Shown: piece by piece, positions 36,842-47,600 of the stretch
How the letters are laid out: every line of letters starts with the position of its first letter
Numbering within the stretch: the stretch's first letter is position 1
Source: Leeuwenhoekiella sp.
GTDB lineage: Bacteria > Bacteroidota > Bacteroidia > Flavobacteriales > Flavobacteriaceae
Direction: 5' to 3'
DNA length: 64,000 nt
Assembly: GCA_002708845.1 (NCBI GenBank)
Contig: PAPI01000018.1
Location: forward strand, 62,001-126,000
The notes under the pieces: model-generated
Seen by the model: the letters and a program-made list of their open reading frames with translations, nothing else
The model's database searches: none
Told to the model about the DNA's origin: nothing
Position numbers and translations under genes: made by a program

Positions 36842-38689
36842 TTACCAGAAAGGATTCTGAACCAAATCTGGATTAATATCCAGTTCTGTTTGATGAATAG
36901 GAATCCAATAATTCTTTTTAGAGAATTGACGTTCCTGATAAGGTGTTCTTATAAAATAGCAATCGGGGTTGCTTACATCATCACAATATTGAGAACCGAA
37001 GAAATTCATTCCATAAAATTTTCTATCCAGTGTTTCTTCTCCTATTTTCCAACGTCTAATATCATGATATCTCAATCCCATTTCGCAATTGAGCTCTACA
37101 CGACGCTCTCTTCGTATAGCTTCCCTCATTTCACTTTGACTCATTCCGCTCTGAAGACCCGGAATTCCCGCACGCTCTCTTATAAGATTAACGTACTTTA
37201 AAATGTCAGGATTACCTGGGTCACTTTCATTAAGTGCTTCGGCATAATTTAGGTAGGCTTCACCCAATCTGTAAAGAATCCCTGGTCTATATGGATTTGT
37301 TCCATTTCTTGGGTCGTGATCGGGATGTACTTTTTTACGTACGAGATATCCATTTTGTGGTGCATCGTGCGTTGGTCCTCCATCCCACTCATCTTTCATA
37401 AATCGCGTAGTACGATTTTCTCTGCGATACCAGGCTCTGTTATATAAAACAGAAATATAGAAGCGAGGCTCGCGATGGGTATACATATTGTAGGTGTCTG
37501 GTAGCGTAACCTGTCCCGCTTTACCATCTTGATTTCCCTGAACTTCGATCCACTTCGTATTTCTAAATTCCGCTTCCTGAGAAAATCCTTTTTCAACATA
37601 GCCTGAATTAGGATCGTCTATAGGTAAACCATTTTCCATAAAAAATGCATCTACCAAGGATTGCGTTACACCCAGACCTCCATTACCGGCAGTACCTCTG
37701 GGCTGTGCATGTTTATCATATTCCCAGTGGTTTACATCAGGACGTGCAAAAAGTATTTCTGTATTACCGTCTGTAGTCCTTCTAAACATCATATTTTGAT
37801 AGGAAAGAAAAGGATCTATAGAGCCGTCATCATTGTACTCATAGTACAATTCATGCCCAGCCGCGTGTGCTGCATCAATTAACTCCTTGCTTGCCGCTGC
37901 TGCTTTAGTCCATTTTTGCGGATCATAGGTACTATTAAAAAGCGGTTCTCCCAAGCTGTTGGTGTAACCCGAATAATCCGGGTTTCCATTTACCAAAGGA
38001 CTCGCAGCAAATAAGAGCATACGGGCTCTAACTGCTAAAGCCATGATTGAAGTGGCGCGACCAAACTTAGCAGCATCACTATATCTTGCAGGTAATTCTT
38101 TGGACACTTCTAACAATTCATTATCAATCCAGGAAACCAATTCATCATAAGGTCTTCTTTCATTTAATAAGTCTTCATCAGCAGTACGTATACCCTCATT
38201 GAAAGGAACGGGACCATAGGCTTCAATCAGTAGAAAATTATAATAGGCTATAAGAAAACGTGCTTCATTTATCATAAGCTGCACTTCTTCTTCTGTAACT
38301 TTTTGAGCTGGTAATGCCTTAACATTCTCTATGAATATATAGGCAGATCTGATTCTTTTGGGCAACAAATCCCAATAATCGGCATTCCAGTTTGAGGTTG
38401 GATTCCAGTCGCCTCTTTGCTTGGCTATTACATCCCAGCCAAATTGTTCCCAACCCGTAGAAGGAGCCATATCATCTCCAAACGCGTCATATCCAATATT
38501 CCTTATCATTCCCCAATAAGGATCTGGTACACTGGAGTAAATACCGGCTAACCAATCTTCCGTTCTGGTCTTATCGTTAAAAACTTTCTCTAGCGTAAGT
38601 ATATCTTCTGGCTTTTGGTCCAGATAATCTGAGCAAGACGTAAATGTCAGTGCTAAGACTGTGACAGTTATGTATTTTAAAATTTTCAT
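36842..38689 (-). CDS. SusD/RagB family nutrient-binding lipoprotein, second locus
   Basis: A 615-residue SusD-like lipoprotein (ITVTVLALTFTSCSDYL, Cys at 20). Family motifs are YLDQKPEDILTLEKVFND, ARFLIAYYNFLLIEAYGPVP, MALAVRARMLLFAASPL, the RPGILYRLGEAYLNYAEALN segment, ERRVELNCEMGLRYHDIRRW, and the terminal NPDLVQNPFW. It is longer than the first SusD and belongs to a different branch, indicating another ligand. It is 15 bases after the second susC. Confidence 0.95.
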   Translation of the reverse strand: MKILKYITVTVLALTFTSCSDYLDQKPEDILTLEKVFNDKTRTEDWLAGIYSSVPDPYWGMIRNIGYDAFGDDMAPSTGWEQFGWDVIAKQRGDWNPTSNWNADYWDLLPKRIRSAYIFIENVKALPAQKVTEEEVQLMINEARFLIAYYNFLLIEAYGPVPFNEGIRTADEDLLNERRPYDELVSWIDNELLEVSKELPARYSDAAKFGRATSIMALAVRARMLLFAASPLVNGNPDYSGYTNSLGEPLFNSTYDPQKWTKAAAASKELIDAAHAAGHELYYEYNDDGSIDPFLSYQNMMFRRTTDGNTEILFARPDVNHWEYDKHAQPRGTAGNGGLGVTQSLVDAFFMENGLPIDDPNSGYVEKGFSQEAEFRNTKWIEVQGNQDGKAGQVTLPDTYNMYTHREPRFYISVLYNRAWYRRENRTTRFMKDEWDGGPTHDAPQNGYLVRKKVHPDHDPRNGTNPYRPGILYRLGEAYLNYAEALNESDPGNPDILKYVNLIRERAGIPGLQSGMSQSEMREAIRRERRVELNCEMGLRYHDIRRWKIGEETLDRKFYGMNFFGSQYCDDVSNPDCYFIRTPYQERQFSKKNYWIPIHQTELDINPDLVQNPFW

Positions 38690-38704
38690 AATCTATATTT
38701 TTTA

Positions 38705-41700
38705 TTAAAAGATGATGTCTAATCCTAGTGCAATAGATTGCATTGGTGGATATGTAAATCCTGTACCTGTATCAATTTCAGGATCCCAAAGTTTGAAAGA
38801 AGAAAATGTAAGTACATTATTACCTCTTACATAAAGACGAGCATTGTTACTGCTTATTTTTTGGGTTAGACTTTTTGGAAATGTGTAACCAAATTCTACA
38901 TTCTTAAGGCGCAGCATGCTCATATCTCTTAGCCACCAGGTTGAAGCCTTATCATTATTGGCGTTTGGTGAATTAGATAAACGTGGCCAAAAAACATCCT
39001 GACTGGGGTTCTCTACCGTCCAGCGATCTGTATAATTCGTATAGATGTTACCTAGTCCCCCTTGACCTGAGCCAGGACTGAAATAATTTCCTCCGATAAT
39101 TCTATAAGTCTTCGCATTTCCCTGAAAGAATGCACCAAAATCAAAACTCTTGTATTGCATATTAAAACCAAAGCCATATACAATCTCTGGGATATAGGTA
39201 CCTCCTATAGCTGTTCTATCTAATTCAGTGATTCTCCCATCACCATTAAGATCCTTATACTTAATATCTCCAGGTCTTACAGCCCCGAAAGTATGTTCGG
39301 GTACATTGTCATTTAGAATTAATTCATCAAGGTCTGCGAAGTCCTCATTCGTAAAAAGACCATCATCTAAAAGTCCAAATATCTGACCCACAGATTGCCC
39401 AGTAGAGGATCTGTTGGTACCTATAATTGCCGCCGGTTCATCCTGTTCAAGTATTTCGTTATGTGCATAACTGAAATTACCCCATCCTCTTATGGAGAAA
39501 TCTTCATTAAATCTCTTATTTACATCTAAAGAAACTTCAAAGCCCTGATTTTTCACTTTACCATAATTTGACCAGGGATTGTTTACAAAACCGGAAGATC
39601 CTGGTACTGTACGTCTTTGCATAAAAATATCATCGCGTATCTCATTAAATACATCTGCTGTAATATTTATGCTTTCCCACAAACCTAAATTTATACCAAG
39701 GTTTGCTTTAGCTACGGTTTCCCAGGTTAAATTGGGAACACCATAATCTCCTTCCCAGCGACCTGCTCTCTGGTAATCATTATTAACCCCCCATCTATAG
39801 CCATTTGTGTCTCCAATGGTTGTTATATAAGCAAATCTCCGACCGTCTATTTGGTCATTACCCGCAAGACCATAAGATGCTCTTAATTTAAGATTAGATA
39901 TAGCCTTGGAATCTTTTAAGAAATTTTCTTCTGAAGCAATCCACCCCACTGCTACCGAAGGAAAGAAGCCATATCGTTTTCCTTTCGCAAAATTTTCTGA
40001 ACCGTTATATCCAAAATTGAATTCAGCAATATATCTACGCTTGTAGGAATAGGAAGCGCGTCCTGCAAATCCTTGATTTCGGTAAGGGAGTCTGGAGCCA
40101 TCATCATAGTTACGCTGATTATACAGAAGTAACCCGTCAACCTGATGATCTCCTTTAAAATTGTTAGAGTATTCTACTCTTCCTTCTAAATAAACCGCTT
40201 TGTTACCCCATTCTGAACCTGTCTCGTAACCGAGAAAATCCTGTCCAAACCTGTACACAATCAAATCTAAAGAACCATCTTCGTTTCTCCCGGTTGCCGG
40301 ATTGTAATATTCAAGTTGTTTTGCCCGCCTTACACTATTTGCGTTATATCGGTCAAAAGAAAATTTAAATGTGGTAGATAATCCCTGAATTACAAAGTCA
40401 AGATCTTGTTCTACAGAAAATAGCGATTCTAATTTACTGGCACTTTGACGTTCATAACCCGTTTGAGTAGCAAGAGCCCAGGGATTTGCTCTCTCTGGCT
40501 GAACGGGTATTTCTCCCGAAGAATATTGTATTGGATGTTGATAAGGCGGCGTTTCAAATGCAAGATTTAATAACTCATTTACGTTTTGAGGAGCTCTTCT
40601 TAAATCCTGAAGAAAACCTCCTATACTCACTCGAAATAAGGTAGTTGGAGTCATATTCAAATCAAGATTTGAACGCATGTTATACCGGTCAAGATGGGGG
40701 GAAGAATCCCATTGCTGTCTGGGATCATTTTCTATGATACCATTTTCACCATAATACGAAGCAACAAAAGCATAGCGCAAAAGTTCAGTACCTCCGGTAA
40801 CCGTAAGGTTTAGTCGATCACTTGAAGCATTATCTTTTGTAATCTCATCAAGCCAATTGACATCAGGATATAAGTCAGGATCAACACCAGAGCGTATATT
40901 ATCAATTCGTTCTTGTGAAAAGGGCTCTGTCTCGCCTTCTTCCCTTGCAATAGCGTTAAATACTTCAAGATATTCTGCTGCACCTATAAACTCTGGCAAT
41001 TGTGTAGGCTGGGTTAAACTGTGTTCGTAACGTGCATTGAAACTAGGCTTAGCGATTTTACCTCGCTTGGTAGTAATCAATATTACACCATTTGCACCAC
41101 GCACCCCATAAACAGCACTCGCAGCAGCATCTTTCAGAATGGAAAAGGTTGCAATTTCTGCAGGGTCTATGTTATTAAGCGATCGTTCAACACCATCTAC
41201 TAATACAAGAGGTTGAGAATTACCGGCAAACGAAGAAATTCCCCGAATCCAAAATTGAGAATTGTCAAAACCTGTTTCTCCAGAACGTTGCACCGCAATT
41301 ACACCGGCCAATCTTCCTGCAAGATTATTACTCAATGAACGTGAAGAACTAGTTTGTAATTCTTCTGGCTCGATGGTGTCAACTGAGCTAATTACCGAAT
41401 ACTTCTTTTGTTTTCCATAACCTACAACTACTAACTCATCTAGGCTCGCAGCATTTTCCTCTAAAGTAATTGTGATCGTTGTTTTTCCATCAAGAGGAAT
41501 TTCCTGAGTTGTAAATCCGAGATAGGAAATTTCTAAAATTGCATTTGGATCACTTACCGTTAGGGTAAAGGTTCCATCAAATTCAGAAGTCACCCCATTC
41601 TCTGTACCCTTTTCAATAATGTTTGCCCCGGGTAGAGGTTGACCATTTGGATCAAGTATTTTTCCACTTATACTAGTCTGTTGATTTGGTATAGTACCAG

Positions 41701-41908
41701 ACACTAATGACTTAGATTTTGACATTATAGTAGTTATAATGTCTTCTACAGAGAAATTTGACGTATTTATTGTCAAATTTTGACTAGTAGAAGTGTTAGC
41801 TAAAACTTGAACAAAAGGGAACATAAGAAATAATACAATGACTAGGCTCGTGTTAAGTCTAGTGATAATAGAACGATTATGACCCCATCTTATAAAGTGT
41901 TTTTTCAT
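38705..41908 (-). CDS. SusC/RagA TonB-dependent transporter, second locus
   Basis: SusC-like transporter of 1067 residues. The long leader (SLVIVLFLMFPFVQVLA) is followed by a short STN-like remnant (LTINTSNFSVEDIITTIMSK), then the carboxypeptidase-regulatory-like domain (ISGKILDPNGQPLPGANIIE), the plug (LDELVVVGYGKQKKYSVISSVD; FSILKDAAASAVYGVRGANG) and barrel ending ...QSIALGLDIIF. The N-terminal region is too short to be a complete signalling domain. It works with the adjacent SusD to import oligosaccharide. A palindromic operator lies about 160 bases upstream. Confidence 0.95.
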   Translation of the reverse strand: MKKHFIRWGHNRSIITRLNTSLVIVLFLMFPFVQVLANTSTSQNLTINTSNFSVEDIITTIMSKSKSLVSGTIPNQQTSISGKILDPNGQPLPGANIIEKGTENGVTSEFDGTFTLTVSDPNAILEISYLGFTTQEIPLDGKTTITITLEENAASLDELVVVGYGKQKKYSVISSVDTIEPEELQTSSSRSLSNNLAGRLAGVIAVQRSGETGFDNSQFWIRGISSFAGNSQPLVLVDGVERSLNNIDPAEIATFSILKDAAASAVYGVRGANGVILITTKRGKIAKPSFNARYEHSLTQPTQLPEFIGAAEYLEVFNAIAREEGETEPFSQERIDNIRSGVDPDLYPDVNWLDEITKDNASSDRLNLTVTGGTELLRYAFVASYYGENGIIENDPRQQWDSSPHLDRYNMRSNLDLNMTPTTLFRVSIGGFLQDLRRAPQNVNELLNLAFETPPYQHPIQYSSGEIPVQPERANPWALATQTGYERQSASKLESLFSVEQDLDFVIQGLSTTFKFSFDRYNANSVRRAKQLEYYNPATGRNEDGSLDLIVYRFGQDFLGYETGSEWGNKAVYLEGRVEYSNNFKGDHQVDGLLLYNQRNYDDGSRLPYRNQGFAGRASYSYKRRYIAEFNFGYNGSENFAKGKRYGFFPSVAVGWIASEENFLKDSKAISNLKLRASYGLAGNDQIDGRRFAYITTIGDTNGYRWGVNNDYQRAGRWEGDYGVPNLTWETVAKANLGINLGLWESINITADVFNEIRDDIFMQRRTVPGSSGFVNNPWSNYGKVKNQGFEVSLDVNKRFNEDFSIRGWGNFSYAHNEILEQDEPAAIIGTNRSSTGQSVGQIFGLLDDGLFTNEDFADLDELILNDNVPEHTFGAVRPGDIKYKDLNGDGRITELDRTAIGGTYIPEIVYGFGFNMQYKSFDFGAFFQGNAKTYRIIGGNYFSPGSGQGGLGNIYTNYTDRWTVENPSQDVFWPRLSNSPNANNDKASTWWLRDMSMLRLKNVEFGYTFPKSLTQKISSNNARLYVRGNNVLTFSSFKLWDPEIDTGTGFTYPPMQSIALGLDIIF

Positions 41909-41961
41909 AATTTTCGTTTAATTAATGATGGTTTAAACTAGTTTTAAATCAATTTTCAAAG

Positions 41962-41987
41962 CCAGAAAACATTGGAGCATTTTCTGG
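41962..41987. other. Hairpin in the leader of the second susC
   Basis: Perfect 8-base inverted repeat CCAGAAAA (41962-41969) and TTTTCTGG (41980-41987) with a 10-base loop. On the + strand it is followed by TTTTTTATT, a terminator shape, yet no + strand gene precedes it. On the - strand it lies in the probable 5' leader of susC, between the operator and the start, where it could affect mRNA folding or protect susC from antisense transcription. Confidence 0.5.
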
Positions 41988-42069
41988 TTTTTTATTGCTT
42001 GTCGGTCTGCGTAAAATTGTCTCATATATTGGTTTTTAGTTTTAAAGTGTATTAGATGATCGTTTCTAC

Positions 42070-42081
42070 TAAAACGTTTTA
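42070..42081. promoter_or_regulatory. Palindromic operator TAAAACGTTTTA, copy 3
   Basis: Exact third copy of the 12-base palindrome, 162 bases upstream of the second susC start and about 108 bases past the stop of the GH5-like gene. Its presence here links the second SusCD operon to the mannan operons. Confidence 0.7.
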
Positions 42082-42188
42082 TTTGAAATTTTTTAGATAT
42101 TAAGTAAATCAACTTCCGAATTCACTAGAAATTCGCTGTCGCAAATAGAATTTTTTCAGGGTTATTTATTGTTATTCAGTATCACTCA

Positions 42189-43244
42189 CTAATTATAAGT
42201 GTCATTCACCTTTTTTATAAGGTCTACTTCATCCTGTCTGTACGGAGTTCCATCCTTTCTAAAAATATCATGAAACCACTCTGTTGGCTCTGCGCCTGAC
42301 TCAATAGGTGTATCCCAGGCGTAAATCGTATTGGTTTTGCCATTTACTAAACCCCAGTTTATGGCACCTATATTATACTCTGCAAGCATAGAAAGAGTAT
42401 TTGAGAATCTGTTGTTTCGGGTACGTGCCATATACTCGGTACAAATCATAGGACGATCGTGCGATTTGAGTAACTCTATGACTCTACGATGCCAATCTGG
42501 ACTTTCATAATCGTGATAGGTAATAATATCTGAGTGTTGAGCCTGAAAAGCATTTAGTTCTATAAAACTCCAATCCCATAATCCCGCGGACAAAGGTTGT
42601 GACGGGTTCACCTCACGTGCCCAAGAAAAAACATTCTTTAATAAGGGAAGACTCTCAGTCTTTTTACCACTGTTACCAGGCTCATTATATAAATCCCATA
42701 ACAAAACGCGGTCATCATTTTTAAAAGTTGCGATTATATCCTGCACATAGGTTTTGAGCTCAGCAGAATCTGCATTATCTTTTGATGCAGGATAACCAGG
42801 GTCCTGCATCCATCCTGAGTTATGCACTCCGGGTTTAGGAGCTCGCTGTTTACCAGCCTTAGGGTTTGGATCCCAAACATCGTCAAAAATAACAAGTATG
42901 GTTTTGATCTTGTGCTTGTCAGCAAGGCTTAAGTAGGTATCTACGCGTTTTTTGAAACCTTCAGGATCTACTTTATATGCCAGACTATGTAGATATACCC
43001 GCATAGTGTTGAAACCTATTCCCTCTGCATATACTAGCTCACGATCTATAGTTTGAGAATCAAAAGTATCTGCCTGCCACATTTCCAGTTGGTTAATGGC
43101 GGTACTGGGAATAAAATTAGCACCGCTCATCCAATCGTGTTTAGCATACCAGGCTTGAGCTCTCTCTTTACTCCAGCGTTCCTGCGCATTTAGGGTGTAA
43201 ATACCTGTCAAAAGACAGATGAAAATTATAGTAAGCTTATTCAT
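42189..43244 (-). CDS. GH5-like (clan GH-A) glycosidase, secreted
   Basis: A 351-residue protein with signal peptide IIFICLLTGIYTLNAQ. It has a TIM-barrel glycosidase layout: GFNTMRVYLHSLAYKVDP, TILVIFDDVWDPNPKAG, RVLLWDLYNEPGN near 185 (acid/base Glu after Asn) and RPMICTEYMAR near 266 (nucleophile Glu), then GAINWGLVNGKTNTIYAWD. These fit GH5-like clan GH-A hydrolases, often annotated loosely as cellulase or xylanase in Bacteroidota; the exact family and beta-linked substrate cannot be set here. It is 4 bases after the GH43 gene and cotranscribed with it. Confidence 0.8.
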   Translation of the reverse strand: MNKLTIIFICLLTGIYTLNAQERWSKERAQAWYAKHDWMSGANFIPSTAINQLEMWQADTFDSQTIDRELVYAEGIGFNTMRVYLHSLAYKVDPEGFKKRVDTYLSLADKHKIKTILVIFDDVWDPNPKAGKQRAPKPGVHNSGWMQDPGYPASKDNADSAELKTYVQDIIATFKNDDRVLLWDLYNEPGNSGKKTESLPLLKNVFSWAREVNPSQPLSAGLWDWSFIELNAFQAQHSDIITYHDYESPDWHRRVIELLKSHDRPMICTEYMARTRNNRFSNTLSMLAEYNIGAINWGLVNGKTNTIYAWDTPIESGAEPTEWFHDIFRKDGTPYRQDEVDLIKKVNDTYN

Positions 43245-43248
43245 AATA

Positions 43249-44274
43249 TTATTGTTCTAAGGGTATCGATAATAAGGTTTCAGTAGATACAGGTACTCCC
43301 AGATTTGGCGTACTGTCATCATTCCAATTTATTTTTTGCATTCTGGGTGATCGTTTTCCTTCGCAGCCGTCACCGGGATTCGCATTAGCGTGATATAAAA
43401 TCCAGTCTTCGGTTCCATTAGGAGATTTAAAGAATGAATTATGGCCAGGGGCATAAACTGCATTTTCTGCAGATTGCATAAAAATAGGTTTGGCCTTTTT
43501 CTCCCAGGCAACAGGATTTAGAAGCTCTCCTCCAGAAAACTCAATAAGGCCTAAAGCATAATAATCTGTCCAACAACCACTGGCCGAAAACACAATAAAT
43601 ACTTTTCCATTATGCTCTAGAAACTGAGGCCCTTCATTTACATTGACATGAGGTGGGTTTTTTGCATCATTAAGATCCCCTTGCTTTTCCCAATTATATG
43701 TAGGTTGGGCAATAAGAACTCTATTACCTTCTAGGGTCCAGGGATTTGACATTTTTGAAATATAAATATTTTGCTGTCCATTAATCTCTCCCTCCCAGCC
43801 GGACCAAACCATATACAATTGATTATTATATTTAAATACATTACCGTCTATTGCCCAACGATCAGGTTGAGCTGCCAGTTTACCTTTAAATTCCCAGTCT
43901 TCACTAAAAGGATCTTTTGTAGCATTCCGAATTGCATACATCCTGTGATTGTCATTATCCCCATCATCTGCCGCAAAATAAACGTACCACACATTATCTA
44001 TATAGTGAATTTCGGGAGCCCAGATATTATGACTATAAGCCGTTCCTTTAGGTGGCATCCAGATTGTCTTGGATTGAGCATTGCGAAGATTCGCAAGATT
44101 TTTAGTTTTATAAAGAACAACTCTATCGCCAACTGTATGCGTATAGTAGTAATAGCCATCTACAAAAATACTATAGGGGTCTGCACCCGAATCTAACACG
44201 GGATTTTTAAAACTTTGCGCATTCGAAAACAAACTGAGCAAACAGGTAATTAAAACTGTAATTAGTATTTTCAT
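43249..44274 (-). CDS. GH43 glycosidase (arabinofuranosidase/xylosidase-like), secreted
   Basis: A 341-residue GH43 enzyme with signal peptide LITVLITCLLSLFSNAQ. Catalytic acids are in SGADPYSIFVDG near 28, WAIDGNVFKYN near 141 and NVNEGPQFLEHNG near 211. It closely resembles the GH43 domain of the large fusion at 31317-36527, sharing features such as IYISKMSNPWTLE and FFKSPNGTEDWILYHA, and the two probably act on the same pentosyl side chains. It heads a two-gene operon divergent from the hybrid two-component regulator. Confidence 0.9.
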   Translation of the reverse strand: MKILITVLITCLLSLFSNAQSFKNPVLDSGADPYSIFVDGYYYYTHTVGDRVVLYKTKNLANLRNAQSKTIWMPPKGTAYSHNIWAPEIHYIDNVWYVYFAADDGDNDNHRMYAIRNATKDPFSEDWEFKGKLAAQPDRWAIDGNVFKYNNQLYMVWSGWEGEINGQQNIYISKMSNPWTLEGNRVLIAQPTYNWEKQGDLNDAKNPPHVNVNEGPQFLEHNGKVFIVFSASGCWTDYYALGLIEFSGGELLNPVAWEKKAKPIFMQSAENAVYAPGHNSFFKSPNGTEDWILYHANANPGDGCEGKRSPRMQKINWNDDSTPNLGVPVSTETLLSIPLEQ

Positions 44275-44674
44275 TTTTTTTATAGTTCGCTTTTAAAAAT
44301 TATCAAATTGACATTTCCAACGTTGTAGTCAGGTTGTGAAAAAATAAAAGCTAAAGCTTTTTTTAAACCAGGACACATAAAAATATAGTAGTAACCGTTC
44401 ATTAGATTTGAAACAAATAGTAAATACCCTATCAATTTGGTGTACTATTAAATGTTCCAATAGCTCCTGTAGTAAATCCCAAAAGAGTTAAATTAAATGC
44501 TTTCTTTTATGAATTTCTCAATTATTACTGCACTTTATTATTGAATTGATGCCATACAAAAGAGGTTATTTTAATTTAGAAACTAGCAAATACTATGTAT
44601 CAATCTTTCTACAAAACAGGTCAACATTAAAAAAAAGTTAAAATTAAATCCATAATGAACCATATTGTATAAAA
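44275..44674. other. Divergent intergenic region
   Basis: About 400 bases between the - strand GH43 and the + strand hybrid regulator. It is AT-rich and should contain both promoters. A short hairpin with a T-run, AAAAGC/GCTTTT at 44346-44361, was the only structure seen. No copy of the TAAAACGTTTTA palindrome and no gene was recognised. The region is a natural site for the regulator's AraC domain to bind. Confidence 0.5.
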
Positions 44675-47600
44675 ATGAGACGATCAGACTTTAGAGTTTA
44701 TAAGTTTAATAACGTGCTTTGTAGTATGAGAGGTTTGTGTATTATACTTATTCACTTTGTCCTGTTTTCAGTTTTTAGCCAGAGTCGTTCATTCCGCAAC
44801 TACCAGGTCGAGGACGGATTATCACACAATTCGGTCATTACAATGTTACAGGATCATAGGGGGTTTATGTGGTTTGGCACAAAAGACGGCTTGAACCGTT
44901 TTGATGGATACAACTATAAAATCTTTCAGCACAATCCCCAGGATTCTACAAGTATAGGTAGTAATTTTATTAGATGCCTTTACGAGCATGGAGAGGAGAT
45001 CTGGGTTGGCACAGATACTGGATTATTTATCTACGATGAAAAAACAGAAGCCTTTAACCTGGTTACCAATACAAAAGATCAGCCTATTCTTGACATTGAA
45101 AGTGACTTAGAAGGTAACATCTGGTTCATTGCTTCGGGAAATCTTCATAAGTATATACCAGATTCTTCCAATGTTGAAATTTATGATCAGGCCTATTTCT
45201 CATTTCTTACTAAAAACAAGGAAGGGACGCTATTTGTTGCAAGTCAGGATGCAGTCTATACATATGTTGCTGCCAATAACTCCCTTCAAAAATTAGTATT
45301 AAATCCAGCGAATTTCACGCAGCCCATCATCACCGAAATCGATGCATCTCTATTCAAAGATCAGCTTCATATTGGTACTAAAGATGACGGAGTTTTGGTC
45401 TATTCGTTAACACAACAGAAAACCAGTTCCTTATTTAATAAAGATAGCAAGCCTCTTTTTGTAAGAGACTTTCTGGTTAAAAATAGTGCAGAACTCTGGG
45501 TGGCAAGCGAATCTGGTCTGTTTATTTATGATCTTGAAACCCGTGATTATCAAAACTTAAAAAAGAGTTATAATAATCCCTACTCCATTTCAGACAATGC
45601 TATTTATTGTCTTGTAGAAGATCTGGAGGGCGGAGTATGGCTAGGCACCTATTTTGGCGGAGTTAATTATTACCCCAGACCTTTTACTCCGTTTAAACGC
45701 TATTTCCCTCGAGTGGGTGAAAACTCGATAAGCGGTAACGCGGTTCGTGAAATTAAGGAAGATCAATATGGTAATATTTGGATAGGTACTGAAGATGCCG
45801 GTCTCAATAGGTTGAACCCCAAAAGCGGAAAGTTTGAAAATTACAAGCCTCAAAATGAGGGAGGCAATTTGAGCCATTACAATATACACGGCCTCTTACC
45901 TCGCGAATCTGAATTGTGGATAGGTACTTTTGAGCACGGCCTTGATGTTATGGATATCAGGACCGGAAATATCATCAGGCATTATGGAACGGGAGTTGAA
46001 GAAGGCGGTCTTCGCAGCGATTTTATCTTATATATTTATGAAACTACAGCTCTCGATCTGTACATTCTAACCTCTCAGGGAGTATATAAATACCTTCAGA
46101 ATTCAGATGTATTTGAACCCGTAAAAGGCTTTCCCGAAACTTATCACTATACTTTTTTACTTGAAGATCACGAGGGAACACTCTGGGCTGGTACGTATTG
46201 GGACGGACTATACTATTATAACCCTAAAACAGAAGCAAAAGGCCATTACAAATTCGATCGAAACGATGAAACGAGTATAAGTTCTAACGTTATTAACGGC
46301 ATTTTTGAAGACTCAAAAAACAGGCTTTGGATTTCTACTGAAAATGGACTCAATCTTCTGGATCGTGAATCTGGCACATTTACCAGAATAAGAAAACATG
46401 AGGGCTTGCCAGGCAATGTAACCTATGCCTTACTTGAAGATCAAAATTCGCATTTATGGATAAGCACGTCAAACGGACTTGTTAATTATAATCCTGAAAG
46501 CGGCGAGCTTAAAACTTTTACAAAATCAAACGGCCTGCTCAGTGACCAGTTTAATTACAGTTCGTTTTTTAAGGATAAATCGGGTGAAATGTATTTTGGC
46601 AGCGTAAATGGTCTGATTAGCTTTAATCCTTCCACCTTTACGAAAAACACGTACAAGGCTCCCATCTATATTACCGACATCCTAATAAATAACGAAAAAG
46701 TAACTGTAAATGCATCTGAATCTCCCTTAAAAAAGTCTATTTCTTTTACCCAGGAACTTGAGCTCAATAACGAGCAGTCAACATTCAGCCTTACATTTGC
46801 CTCTCTAAGCTATACTGCCCCAGAAATGACCAAATACTGGTACAAGCTCGAAGGCTTAAATGATAACTGGATAAGTCTAGGTAAAAATCACGAAGTGAAT
46901 TTTACCGAGCTACCAGCCGGAGATTATGTTTTTAAGGTTAAAGCATTGAATAGCGATGGCATTTGGAGTGAAGGGGATGTCAAATTAAGCCTGGAAGTTT
47001 TACCTCCATTTTTTGCCAGTAAAACAGCTTATGCTTTGTATATAATATGTATTTTCCTTTTGATTTTTAGTCTTTTAAGGTACTATCACATATACAACAG
47101 AGATAAAAACAACCGACGTATACAGGAACTGGAAAATGCTAAAGAAAAAGAAATCTATCAGGCAAAAATTGAGTTCTTTACTAACATCGCCCACGAGATA
47201 AGAACCCCACTTACGCTTATTAAAAGTCCACTCGAAAAGCTTTTGAAGAACACCTATAAATCTCCTGAAATTCCAAAAAATCTTGGAATTATGGAGAAAA
47301 ACACTTCACGACTGCTCAATCTGATCAACGAATTACTGGATTTTCGAAAAACGGAAATGCAGCACGTAAAACTCAACTTTTCAGCTGTCAACATCAGCGA
47401 ACTTTTAGAAGAAACCTATTTACGTTTTAGCCCCATTATTCAGGAAAAAGGTCTGAATTTTACAGTAATCAAACCTGCTGAAGCCATTATAGCTCAAGTA
47501 GATGAGGAAGCTTTCAAGAAAATTTTAAGCAATCTCTACAGTAATGCCGTAAAATATTCGAATCATGAAGTAAGTCTTAAACTTGAGCGTGATGACTCCC

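Noticed and set aside
36764-37201. 145-residue + strand frame over the terminator and susD end
   Set aside because: It begins within the terminator hairpin and runs antisense to the conserved C-terminus of SusD.
43771-44196. 141-residue + strand frame
   Set aside because: Antisense to GH43, whose catalytic motifs are all read on the - strand.
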